DNA from: Odoribacteraceae bacterium
GTDB lineage: Bacteria > Bacteroidota > Bacteroidia > Bacteroidales > Marinifilaceae
DNA length: 18,185 nucleotides
NCBI GenBank assembly: GCA_031267995.1
Contig: JAIRXZ010000045.1
Location: 1 to 18,185, forward strand
Direction: 5' to 3'
Positions 5,576 through 11,616 of this stretch are shown in pieces. Below the pieces are notes generated by a model. It saw only the letters and a program-made list of their open reading frames with translations, did no database searches and was not told the DNA's origin. The translations under genes and the position numbers were made by a program. Position 1 is the first letter of the stretch, and the number at the start of each line of letters is the position of its first letter.

Positions 5576-7759
5576 ATGTCGAAATTTAGGTTTTTAGCAT
5601 TGAAAGAACTATCCCGCCGCAAGCCGGTGGAGCTGGGGGTTTCCCCCAGGGGGTCTGTAATCTTTGGCGATGCCGTGTTTTCGCTGGGAAAGATGCGGCA
5701 GTATCTTCCCGCGGAGGCGTTTAGGCGTTTGGAGAACGTGATGACCGAGGGGGCGGTTATCGATCGATCGCTGGCCGATCAGGTGGCTTCGGCGATGAAG
5801 GCGTGGGCGATGGAACGTGGCGTGACCCATTACACGCACTGGTTTCACCCGCTCAACGGGGCTACTGCCGAGAAGCACGATGCTTTCGTGGATCTGTTGC
5901 CCGACGGACGGGTGATCGAAACGTTTGACGGCCGCTTGCTGGTGCAGCAGGAGCCGGACGCCTCCAGTTTCCCGAACGGGGGTATCCGCAATACGTTTGA
6001 GGCGCGCGGTTACACGGCGTGGGATCCTGCCTCGCCGGCGTTTATTAACAACCGCACGTTGTGTATTCCTACTGTTTTCGTGGCTTACACGGGGGAGGCT
6101 CTCGACTACAAGACACCGCTGTTGAAGGCGTTGGCCGTGCTGGATAAGGCGGCCGTGGATGTGTGTCAGTATTTCGACAAGGATGTGCGGCGCGTGTGGG
6201 CTACGTTGGGTTGGGAGCAGGAGTATTTCCTCGTGGATGAGGCGCTTTATAATGCGCGTCCCGATTTGAAGTTGTGCGGGCGCACGTTGATGGGGCACTC
6301 CTCGGCCAAGGATCAACAGTTGGAGGATCAGTATTTCGGCGCTATCCCCGCGCGGGTAACGGCGTTCATGGAGGAGTTGGAGCACGAGTGTCACCTGCTG
6401 GGGATTCCGATCAAGACGCGGCATAACGAGGTTGCCCCGAACCAGTTCGAGTGCGCTCCCGTGTTCGAGGAGGCTAACCTGGCGGTGGATCATAATCAAT
6501 TGCTGATGTCGACCATGCGGAGGGTGGCTCGTCGCCACAATTTCAGGGTGCTGTTTCACGAGAAGCCTTATAAAGGTGTGAACGGGTCGGGGAAACACAA
6601 CAATTGGTCGATGATGACAAACACGGGCGTGAATTTGCTGTCGCCGGGGAAGAACCCGAAGTCGAATATGCAGTTCCTGGTGTTTCTCGTGTCGACGGTC
6701 AAGGCCGTGTACGAGCATGCCGATCTGATTAAGGCGAGCATCGTCTCTCAGGGAAACGAAGCGCGGCTGGGCGGTGACGAGGCGCCCCCCGTGATTATGT
6801 CGGTGTTCCTGGGCGCTTATCTGACGGCGATGCTGGACGAGCTGGAGAAGAAGGTGAGCGATAAGAAAATGAGTCCAGACGAAAAAACGGAACTAAAACT
6901 GAACGTGGGCAAGATCCCGGAGATTATGCTGGATAATACCGATCGCAACAGGACGTCGCCGTTCGCATTTACCGGCAATCGCTTCGAGTTTCGTGCCGTG
7001 GGGTCTTCGGCGAACTGTGGCGCACCGATGATCGTGCTGAACACGGCGGTGGCCGATCAGCTGATTTGCTTCAAACGGGATACCGACGCGCTGATCGAGA
7101 AGGGGGTGAAGAAAGACGAGGCGATTTTCCAGGTGCTGAGAAAGTATATCATCGAGTCCAGGCCTGTCCGTTTTGAGGGGAATGGTTATTCCGACGAATG
7201 GAAGGTGGAGGCGGCCGAGAGGGGGTTGTCCGGGGAGACCAATTGCGTGCCGGCGCTGCGGGCGTATATCTCCGATAAGTCGGTTAACTTGCTTGTCGGA
7301 AACGGGGTGTTGAGCGAACGCGAGTTGCACGCCCGCTTCGAGATCAAGAATGAGATTTACCTGAAGAAGTTACAGATTGAGTCGCGCGTGCTGGGTGATT
7401 TGGCGCTGAATCACGTTATCCCGACGGCTATCGTCTACCAAAACCGGTTGTTGTCGAACGTGACTGGCTTGAAGGCCGTGATGAAGGATTACGAGGCGGT
7501 GGCGGAGGTGCAGGTCAAGACGATTCACACGATTTCGTACCATATCCGCGAAATCCAAACGATGGTAACGGAGATGACGGAGGCGCGTAAACATGCGAAT
7601 AATGCTTATTCCGATCTGGTGACAAGGGCGGAGGTTTACACGACGGAGGTGCGCCCGTATATGGAGAAGATTCGTTATCACATCGACAAGCTGGAGCTGC
7701 TGGTGGATGATGAGATTTGGCCACTGCCGAAGTATAGGGAACTGCTTTTCTCGCGCTGA
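5576..7759 (+). CDS. glnA: Glutamine synthetase type III
   Basis: This ATP-dependent enzyme condenses glutamate and ammonia to glutamine in the cytoplasm. At 727 residues it has the length of the GSIII family (about 700-730) that is typical of Bacteroidetes and much longer than GSI. Visible signatures are the metal-binding WEQEYFLVD (213-221), RHNEVAPNQFE (282-292), the nucleotide and substrate loop GVNGSGKHNNWS (334-345), FTGNRFEFRAVGS, and a C-terminal helical region (HTISYHIREIQTMVTEMTEA) characteristic of GSIII. The start MSKFRFLALKELSRRKP matches the usual N-terminus of the family; an upstream frame adding 46 residues crosses the promoter and looks non-coding. The gene stands alone, with its own promoter and a hairpin terminator shared with the convergent META gene. 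Confidence 0.97.
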   Translation: MSKFRFLALKELSRRKPVELGVSPRGSVIFGDAVFSLGKMRQYLPAEAFRRLENVMTEGAVIDRSLADQVASAMKAWAMERGVTHYTHWFHPLNGATAEKHDAFVDLLPDGRVIETFDGRLLVQQEPDASSFPNGGIRNTFEARGYTAWDPASPAFINNRTLCIPTVFVAYTGEALDYKTPLLKALAVLDKAAVDVCQYFDKDVRRVWATLGWEQEYFLVDEALYNARPDLKLCGRTLMGHSSAKDQQLEDQYFGAIPARVTAFMEELEHECHLLGIPIKTRHNEVAPNQFECAPVFEEANLAVDHNQLLMSTMRRVARRHNFRVLFHEKPYKGVNGSGKHNNWSMMTNTGVNLLSPGKNPKSNMQFLVFLVSTVKAVYEHADLIKASIVSQGNEARLGGDEAPPVIMSVFLGAYLTAMLDELEKKVSDKKMSPDEKTELKLNVGKIPEIMLDNTDRNRTSPFAFTGNRFEFRAVGSSANCGAPMIVLNTAVADQLICFKRDTDALIEKGVKKDEAIFQVLRKYIIESRPVRFEGNGYSDEWKVEAAERGLSGETNCVPALRAYISDKSVNLLVGNGVLSERELHARFEIKNEIYLKKLQIESRVLGDLALNHVIPTAIVYQNRLLSNVTGLKAVMKDYEAVAEVQVKTIHTISYHIREIQTMVTEMTEARKHANNAYSDLVTRAEVYTTEVRPYMEKIRYHIDKLELLVDDEIWPLPKYRELLFSR

Positions 7760-7782
7760 TCCTCGTGAAGAGGAAAAATGAA

Positions 7783-7816
7783 AAACCCGGCAGGAGGTAT
7801 CTTGCCGGGGTTTCGT
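7783..7816 (+). terminator. Hairpin terminator after glnA (probably bidirectional)
   Basis: CCCGGCA (7786-7792) pairs perfectly with TGCCGGG (7803-7809). An A-tract precedes the stem and a short T-rich run follows it. It begins about 25 nt after the glnA stop and lies about 20 nt beyond the stop of the converging META-domain gene, so it can serve both. Confidence 0.75.
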
Positions 7817-7833
7817 TATTTGTGCGAGGAACG

Positions 7834-8298
7834 TTATTTTGCCTCGGGGCGATTTTCGCCTTCGTCGGTTGTCGCTGTGCCCTTTCCGGGGATAAATACC
7901 AGCGTCTGCGTTCCCGATTCGTCCAGGAGTTTTAGTTCACCGGGCTGCAGGGCGAGGCGCTTGACTTCGGATAGGGCTTTCTGGAACTTTCGCTCGAAAT
8001 CCATATTCTCCATGCACATCATATGCGTGGTTGCCAACTTGGAGAGCATGAGTTTCTCGCCTTTCAATTCATATTTACCCATGAAGCGGTTGCACCCCGA
8101 GAATCCACCAACCCGGCTGGAGTCAGTGAATACGATCGTCGGCACCCGACTGGGGAGGAGGACATTTCCATCGGCAGTCATCATCTCTTTCAGTTGCCAC
8201 TCGTGTGCCTTTAACGCCGCCGAGTGATCGACGGTGGGCTTGCAACTCGATAGTGCCCCGGCGAGCGCACAGGTCATAATTAATGCTGTTGTTTTCAT
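7834..8298 (-). CDS. META-domain (HslJ-like) lipoprotein
   Basis: This 154-residue protein starts with a lipoprotein signal peptide: hydrophobic TALIMTCALAGA followed by a lipobox LSSC with Cys19 as the lipidation site. After it comes one META domain of the HslJ/DUF306 family, recognised from W-x-L near the start (HEWQLKEM), the FSGCNRFMGKY core, LSKLATTHMMC and the final LVFIPG strand. HslJ in E. coli is linked to heat shock and novobiocin resistance, but the molecular role of META domains is unknown. It should sit in the outer membrane or face the periplasm. It begins 13 nt after the rnhB stop, so it is likely read from the rnhB promoter. Confidence 0.88.
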   Translation of the reverse strand: MKTTALIMTCALAGALSSCKPTVDHSAALKAHEWQLKEMMTADGNVLLPSRVPTIVFTDSSRVGGFSGCNRFMGKYELKGEKLMLSKLATTHMMCMENMDFERKFQKALSEVKRLALQPGELKLLDESGTQTLVFIPGKGTATTDEGENRPEAK

Positions 8299-8311
8299 AA
8301 TCTATCTGTTT

Positions 8312-8944
8312 TTAATGTGAGTTTGATTCGAGGGACGACGCGGAGGGAAAAGCAATTTTCAATTGTGCATCAATCAGACGAAAACTCCTTCGGTGGAAGG
8401 GGGAAGGTCCGTACTTCCTCAGTTGCTCTCGATGGAAAACAGTGGGGTAGCCCTTGTTTCTCGCCCAGTCGTAACATGGAAAGTCGGCGTGCAGGGCAGT
8501 CATGTACTCATCCCTGTGCGTTTTGGCCAGGATCGAGGCGGCAGCAATGGACATGTAAATGCCATCTCCCCTGACGATACAGTGATGCTCGATCCCCTTG
8601 TAGGGCGTAAAGCGGTTACCGTCAACTAGGATATGCTTCGGCTCTACGGGAAGCATTCCCACGGCGCGTTGCATGGCAGTAATGGAGGCGTTCAGGATAT
8701 TCACACGGTCGATCTCCTCGTTATCAACATACGCCACAGCCCACGCAATGGCCTCTCGTTCGATGATAACGCGCAAAGATTCTCGAATTTTGGCCGAGAG
8801 TTGCTTGGAATCGTTCAACTCCTCGCCCGGGAAATCATCAGGAAGGATCACCGCAGCGGCAAACACCGGCCCGGCGAGGCATCCTCGTCCCGCCTCATCG
8901 CACCCAGCCTCGGGTCTGTCCTGATAGTACTTTCGCGTGAGCAT
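8312..8944 (-). CDS. rnhB: Ribonuclease HII
   Basis: RNase HII removes ribonucleotides and RNA primers from DNA by cutting RNA-DNA hybrids. The 210-residue protein shows the family signature EAGCDEAGRGCLAGPV near residue 15 with the catalytic Asp-Glu, the ILVDGN segment, and ASILAKTHRDEYM with the later acidic catalytic residue. The start MLTRKYYQDRPEAG was preferred over a Met 13 codons upstream because it fits the usual N-terminus and lies about 20 nt after the predicted transcription start. It is followed by the META lipoprotein gene in a likely two-gene operon and is divergent from the RRM gene. Confidence 0.95.
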   Translation of the reverse strand: MLTRKYYQDRPEAGCDEAGRGCLAGPVFAAAVILPDDFPGEELNDSKQLSAKIRESLRVIIEREAIAWAVAYVDNEEIDRVNILNASITAMQRAVGMLPVEPKHILVDGNRFTPYKGIEHHCIVRGDGIYMSIAAASILAKTHRDEYMTALHADFPCYDWARNKGYPTVFHREQLRKYGPSPFHRRSFRLIDAQLKIAFPSASSLESNSH

Positions 8945-8970
8945 GATCGTGTTTGGTGAATGGTGAAGCA

Positions 8971-8978
8971 CAAAGATA
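8971..8978 (-). promoter_or_regulatory. -7 element for rnhB
   Basis: On the minus strand TATCTTTG is an exact TAnnTTTG match, about 26 nt upstream of the rnhB ATG. No convincing TTTG lies at the expected -33 distance; the nearest is about 24 nt away. Only about 30 nt separate it from the divergent RRM promoter. Confidence 0.45.
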
Positions 8979-9009
8979 ATCATTGCCGCGATTTTTTTTC
9001 GCCAAAAAA

Positions 9010-9039
9010 TTGTTTGTTCGGAATATACGCGTATCTTTG
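9010..9039 (+). promoter_or_regulatory. Bacteroidetes-type promoter for the RRM gene
   Basis: TATCTTTG at 9032-9039 matches TAnnTTTG, with TTG at 9010-9012 spaced 19 nt upstream as the -33 element. Transcription would begin near 9046, giving a leader of about 118 nt, long for this window. Confidence 0.7.
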
Positions 9040-9042
9040 CCG

Positions 9043-9136
9043 CATAATTGAACTGGTTCCGTTGTAGTTAAGAACTTCCTTTCATGATGAATGTATCGTT
9101 AAGTAGTCTTTATTCCAATCTACAAGTTCAATTATG
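9043..9136 (+). promoter_or_regulatory. Structured 5' leader of the RRM gene: 12-bp inverted repeat enclosing a 70-nt loop
   Basis: CATAATTGAACT (9043-9054) is the perfect reverse complement of AGTTCAATTATG (9125-9136). The 5' arm lies at the predicted transcript start and the 3' arm ends 27 nt before the RRM ATG, so the mRNA could close into a long-range stem. The loop contains the start of a 21-codon ORF whose later codons run through the 3' arm. I read this as a possible autoregulatory or temperature-responsive leader; the pairing is seen, the function inferred. Confidence 0.5.
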
Positions 9137-9149
9137 GATTATTAATTAA
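9084..9149 (+). CDS. Possible 21-residue upstream ORF in the RRM leader
   Basis: ATGATGAATGTATCG opens a frame of 21 codons (MMNVSLSSLYSNLQVQLWIIN) ending in TAA, 14 nt before the RRM start. A weak purine-poor sequence precedes it, which does not argue against translation in Bacteroidetes. Ribosomes crossing codons 15-18 would open the 3' arm of the leader stem. It may also be a chance frame in AT-rich leader DNA. Confidence 0.3.
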   Translation: MMNVSLSSLYSNLQVQLWIIN

Positions 9150-9163
9150 AACGTTTATACTTA

Positions 9164-9502
9164 ATGAACATTTACATTTCGAATTTGAGTTATGGCATCG
9201 GTGATGCCGATTTGAGAGAGTTGTTCGCCGAGTACGGCGAGATTATCTCAGCGAAAGTGATCCTTGATCGCGAAACGGGGCGTTCGAGGGGTTTCGGTTT
9301 CGTGGAGCTGTCCAATGAAGAGTTGGGACAAAAGGCTATCGACGAACTGAACGGAGCAGAGTACGACGGAAAGGTAATCAACGTGAACGTGGCCAAACCG
9401 CGTGTCGACAAACCTGCCGGAAGCCGTGGCGGAAACGGTGGTCACAGAGGCGGAGGCTTCAACCGCGAGCGTCGCGGAGGATACTCCGAGAGGAGATATT
9501 AA
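9164..9502 (+). CDS. Single-RRM RNA-binding protein with Gly/Arg-rich tail
   Basis: This 112-residue protein is one RNA recognition motif (1-80) plus a disordered tail. RNP2 is IYISNL (3-8) and RNP1 is RGFGFVEL (42-49), with the aromatic residues that stack on RNA bases intact. The tail (about 88-112) is rich in Gly and Arg (GSRGGNGGHRGGGF, then RRGGY), resembling RGG boxes of cyanobacterial and Bacteroidetes Rbp proteins. In Bacteroides such proteins (RbpA/B/C) act as global post-transcriptional regulators, a role filled by Hfq or ProQ elsewhere; that function is assigned by family. It has its own promoter, a long structured leader and a strong terminator, so it is a single-gene transcript. 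Confidence 0.95.
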   Translation: MNIYISNLSYGIGDADLRELFAEYGEIISAKVILDRETGRSRGFGFVELSNEELGQKAIDELNGAEYDGKVINVNVAKPRVDKPAGSRGGNGGHRGGGFNRERRGGYSERRY

Positions 9503-9526
9503 CGTTTTCTATGCGTTGAAAAAAGA

Positions 9527-9556
9527 ACAGAGGTAGGTCATCTACCTCTGTTTTTT
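9527..9556 (+). terminator. Strong intrinsic terminator after the RRM gene
   Basis: ACAGAGGTAG (9527-9536) pairs perfectly with CTACCTCTGT (9542-9551) around a 5-nt loop, followed by a run of T to 9556. It begins 25 nt after the RRM stop. Confidence 0.92.
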
Positions 9557-9592
9557 ATTTACATTCGCGTGTCTCACAAAAACTAAAACAAC

Positions 9593-10123
9593 ATGACTGC
9601 AAATTGGTTTGAATGCAAGGTTAAATACGTAAAGATCTCCGAAGAGGGGAAGGAAAAGAAAGTCTCCGAACAATATCTCGTGGATGCCCTCACCTTCACG
9701 GAGACGGAAGCGAGGATCACTGCGGAATTGACCGCAATGTCGCAGGAAGAGTTCAGCGTCATCGGGCTGAAGCGCTCGAGTATTTCCGAGTGGGTAAAGT
9801 CGAACAACGAGAAAGACGACAAATTGTTCAAAGCGAGGATAGCTATCGTGGATGCAGATCATCTCACCGGCAAAGAAAAACGAACATTTCAGCACTTTCT
9901 GGTGGCCGGTGCAACCCTCGAATGCGCTCTGGAGAACCTGAAGGAGAATCTCGCAGCGTACATTGTCCCCTACGAAATACTCTCGCTCTCCGACACAACT
10001 TTCGTGGACGTCCTGCCCTACGAGGTGAAAGAGGAGACCACGAGTGGCGGTGCTGACACTACTGCGGACGAGGTCACCAACGTCGCCGGAGAGGTGATAG
10101 TTGAGACAGGAAATTTCCTCTAA
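9593..10123 (+). CDS. DUF4494 family protein
   Basis: This is a 176-residue soluble protein without signal peptide or membrane segment. The opening MTANWFECKVKYVK, the YLVDALTFTETEARI block (about 28-43), the second repeat-like block with KEKRTFQHFLVAGATLECALENL and the segment ending FVDVLPYE are recognisable as DUF4494, a Bacteroidetes-restricted family of unknown function. The two halves show a similar pattern (short strand, then YLV/FLV-x-A followed by a helix), suggesting an internal duplication. The tail after about residue 148 is acidic, Thr-rich and probably disordered. A near-consensus -7 box (TACATTCG, 9557-9564) lies just after the preceding terminator, and a hairpin terminator follows. 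Confidence 0.82.
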   Translation: MTANWFECKVKYVKISEEGKEKKVSEQYLVDALTFTETEARITAELTAMSQEEFSVIGLKRSSISEWVKSNNEKDDKLFKARIAIVDADHLTGKEKRTFQHFLVAGATLECALENLKENLAAYIVPYEILSLSDTTFVDVLPYEVKEETTSGGADTTADEVTNVAGEVIVETGNFL

Positions 10124-10158
10124 ACACCCTCCCAGCGGGCGAACACCCGCAATTTTCC

Positions 10159-10190
10159 ACCGGTATTCTCCTCGATTACCGGTTTTTTTT
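10159..10190 (+). terminator. Intrinsic terminator after the DUF4494 gene
   Basis: ACCGGTA (10159-10165) pairs with TACCGGT (10177-10183) around an 11-nt loop and runs into eight T bases. The T-tract is only 2 nt from the -7 box of the next gene, so terminator and promoter are nested. Confidence 0.8.
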
Positions 10191-10192
10191 GC

Positions 10193-10200
10193 TAACTTTG
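10193..10200 (+). promoter_or_regulatory. -7 element for the DUF3332 gene
   Basis: TAACTTTG is an exact match to TAnnTTTG, 21 nt upstream of the ATG at 10222. The -33 position falls in the stem of the preceding terminator and shows no clear TTTG. Confidence 0.55.
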
Positions 10201-10221
10201 CGGGGAATAAAAACAACTGCA

Positions 10222-10671
10222 ATGAAAAAAAGATTTATGAACATGGCGGCTATTGTGATGATAGCCTCTCTCACCCTTCCCGGGTGCATCGGCGAGTTTG
10301 CGTTGACGCGTAACCTGCACGAGTGGAACAGTTCGGTGTCCAAGCATCAAATTGTAAACGAACTGATCTTCTTAGGCACTTGTTGGTGGCTTTATCCCCT
10401 GTTCGCCACGGTGGACGCGCTTCTTCTCAACTCTATTGAATTTTGGGGCGGAACTAATCCCGTGGCCATGCGCGATGGTGAGGTCGAGAACGGAGTCGTG
10501 ACCCGCGAAGGCGTCACCTACCGAGTCACCAAATCTCGGAACAGTATCTCTGTCGTCTCCGATGCGACGGGACAGAAGAGTGAAGCGCAGTATTTCCCCG
10601 ACGAGCAAGCGTGGTTCGTGACGCATGACGGGGAGAAAATAGCTCCTTTGAACACCCCGTTCCCGTACTGA
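10222..10671 (+). CDS. DUF3332 family lipoprotein
   Basis: This 149-residue protein has an N-terminal signal (MKKRFMNMAAIVMIASLTLP) and a lipobox LPGC with Cys22. The first half carries the family pattern GEFALTRNLHEWNSSVS, VNELIF, then a hydrophobic stretch (about 52-73) ending near SIEFWGGTNP; the hydrophobic part could be a membrane helix. The second half (about 83-149) is a small predicted beta region, VENGVVTREGVTYRVTKS onward. DUF3332 has no known function. The ATG at 10222 was chosen over an in-frame upstream codon because it begins the signal peptide and follows the promoter. Confidence 0.8.
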   Translation: MKKRFMNMAAIVMIASLTLPGCIGEFALTRNLHEWNSSVSKHQIVNELIFLGTCWWLYPLFATVDALLLNSIEFWGGTNPVAMRDGEVENGVVTREGVTYRVTKSRNSISVVSDATGQKSEAQYFPDEQAWFVTHDGEKIAPLNTPFPY

Positions 10672-10806
10672 TCGCCGGGTTGACGTGAAAGAGTGCAATG
10701 CCCCGGACCCCCACACGAGTTTTTTGTGCTGACGATGCCGGTCTTACGCTCGCCGTGAACCCCGATGTCCGTGGAAAGGGAACTTCCTCCTATTTTTTTT
10801 ATAAAG

Positions 10807-10878
10807 ACCCTGTTTTCTCGTAAGGAAGACAGGGTTTCTCATGAAAAACAAATTCTCCTGTGAGAAAGACCGGTCTTT
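10807..10878. repeat. Three consecutive inverted repeats upstream of the IS remnant
   Basis: First, ACCCTGTTTTC (10807-10817) and GAAGACAGGGT (10825-10835) form an 11-bp stem with one G-U pair. Second, TTTCTCA (10835-10841) pairs with TGAGAAA (10861-10867). Third, AAAGACCGGTCTTT (10865-10878) is a perfect 14-bp palindrome. The first hairpin, about 135 nt after the DUF3332 stop, may be its terminator although the T-run is short. The rest of 10672-10806 holds no gene I can support. Confidence 0.5.
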
Positions 10879-11474
10879 TCGTGAATGAGCGCTCGGACTC
10901 CAGCTTTCGTGATGTATTCTCGTGTTGGAACGGCATATCTAACACAATCAAAAAGATTTGTAAAAGGATTTTCGTTGTGTCAGACGGTGAGGTGATAACC
11001 ACCATAATCTTGTTTCATCAAATCCTTTCAAGAGGTCTTATGTTCTTTTATACCAACTATATAAAAAGCCATCGCAGACAAGATTCTCACCGGGTAATGT
11101 TTTACAATCGTTTCATGGAGATCTAACAAAAAGCACTGTCCTCGATGATTATTTTTCTTCAAACGTGTTGCATTGGCAAATGCGCAGATATTTCTTTCAT
11201 TAGTTCTATCCTCAAACGAGGCATACCACGTCAAGTGCGAAATTCCAATAAGGTATTCAGAGGAGATAATTGTGAATCGTTGAAAAACAAAAGGTCTCAC
11301 GAAAAATTTTCGGAAAGCTCTTTCCCGATAGTGAGTACACCTATTATCGAAACGATTAACTATCAATTGAAAAATATATGCCGAATCGGGCATATCTGAC
11401 ATCTTTGCTCTAATAACATTATCGCCAATGTTGTTGTGTGGAAGGTTTTCTTGCATCGAACCCGGATGAAATAA
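10860..11474 (+). pseudogene. Decayed IS982-family transposase
   Basis: One reading frame, broken by TAA at 11124-11126 and TGA at 11397-11399, aligns without gaps in two blocks to IS982-type transposases as I remember them. The first block runs from EVITTIILFH through YIKSHRRQD, FYNRFMEI, FLQTCCIGKCADISFI and NKVFRGD. The second runs from IIETINYQLKNICRIGHI past the TGA through NNIIANVV to the stop at 11472-11474. Between them about 100 residues are missing, including the second catalytic Asp region, and the first catalytic Asp of the FIDS motif appears as Ser (FISS). The 5' boundary is uncertain; recognisable similarity begins near 10975. Lower GC than the flanking genes supports acquisition. 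No terminal inverted repeats or target duplication could be identified. Confidence 0.75.
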
Positions 11475-11523
11475 AATGTTCCTAGTGTCTGAAATGTAGC
11501 TGGCATCTACCTCGCGCTAATTA

Positions 11524-11558
11524 AAAAGCCTGACCGATAAGAGATCGATCAGGCTTTT
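11524..11558 (-). terminator. Intrinsic terminator of the mutA-mutB operon
   Basis: A 15-bp stem between 11524-11538 and 11544-11558 has one imperfect position, which is G-U on the minus-strand RNA and C-A on the plus. The loop is 5 nt, and on the minus strand the stem ends in GGCTTTTTAA. It lies about 58 nt beyond the mutB stop. The gap 11475-11616 otherwise contains nothing recognisable. Confidence 0.85.
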
Positions 11559-11616
11559 GTTTTCGTGATATTTCGGGGAGCGTTGGGGGCGCACATGAGA
11601 GGCACCCTGCCCTACG

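Noticed and set aside
9043..9136. An invertible DNA segment bounded by the 12-bp inverted repeat
   Set aside because: The promoter lies outside the repeats, so inversion would not switch expression, and no recombinase gene is nearby; an RNA structure is simpler.
10698..10823. A 41-codon ORF after the DUF3332 gene
   Set aside because: It has no recognisable similarity or start signal, and it ends inside a hairpin; short frames of this length are expected by chance in GC-rich DNA.
11028..11456. A 142-codon open frame on the minus strand
   Set aside because: It lies antisense to the IS982 transposase remnant, whose conserved blocks explain the sequence on the + strand, and its own translation resembles nothing I know.
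10671..11475. Terminal inverted repeats of the IS from shared CCGGGTT near 10677 and AACCCGG near 11459
   Set aside because: Only seven bases match, the flanks do not extend the similarity and no target duplication is seen; it may be chance.
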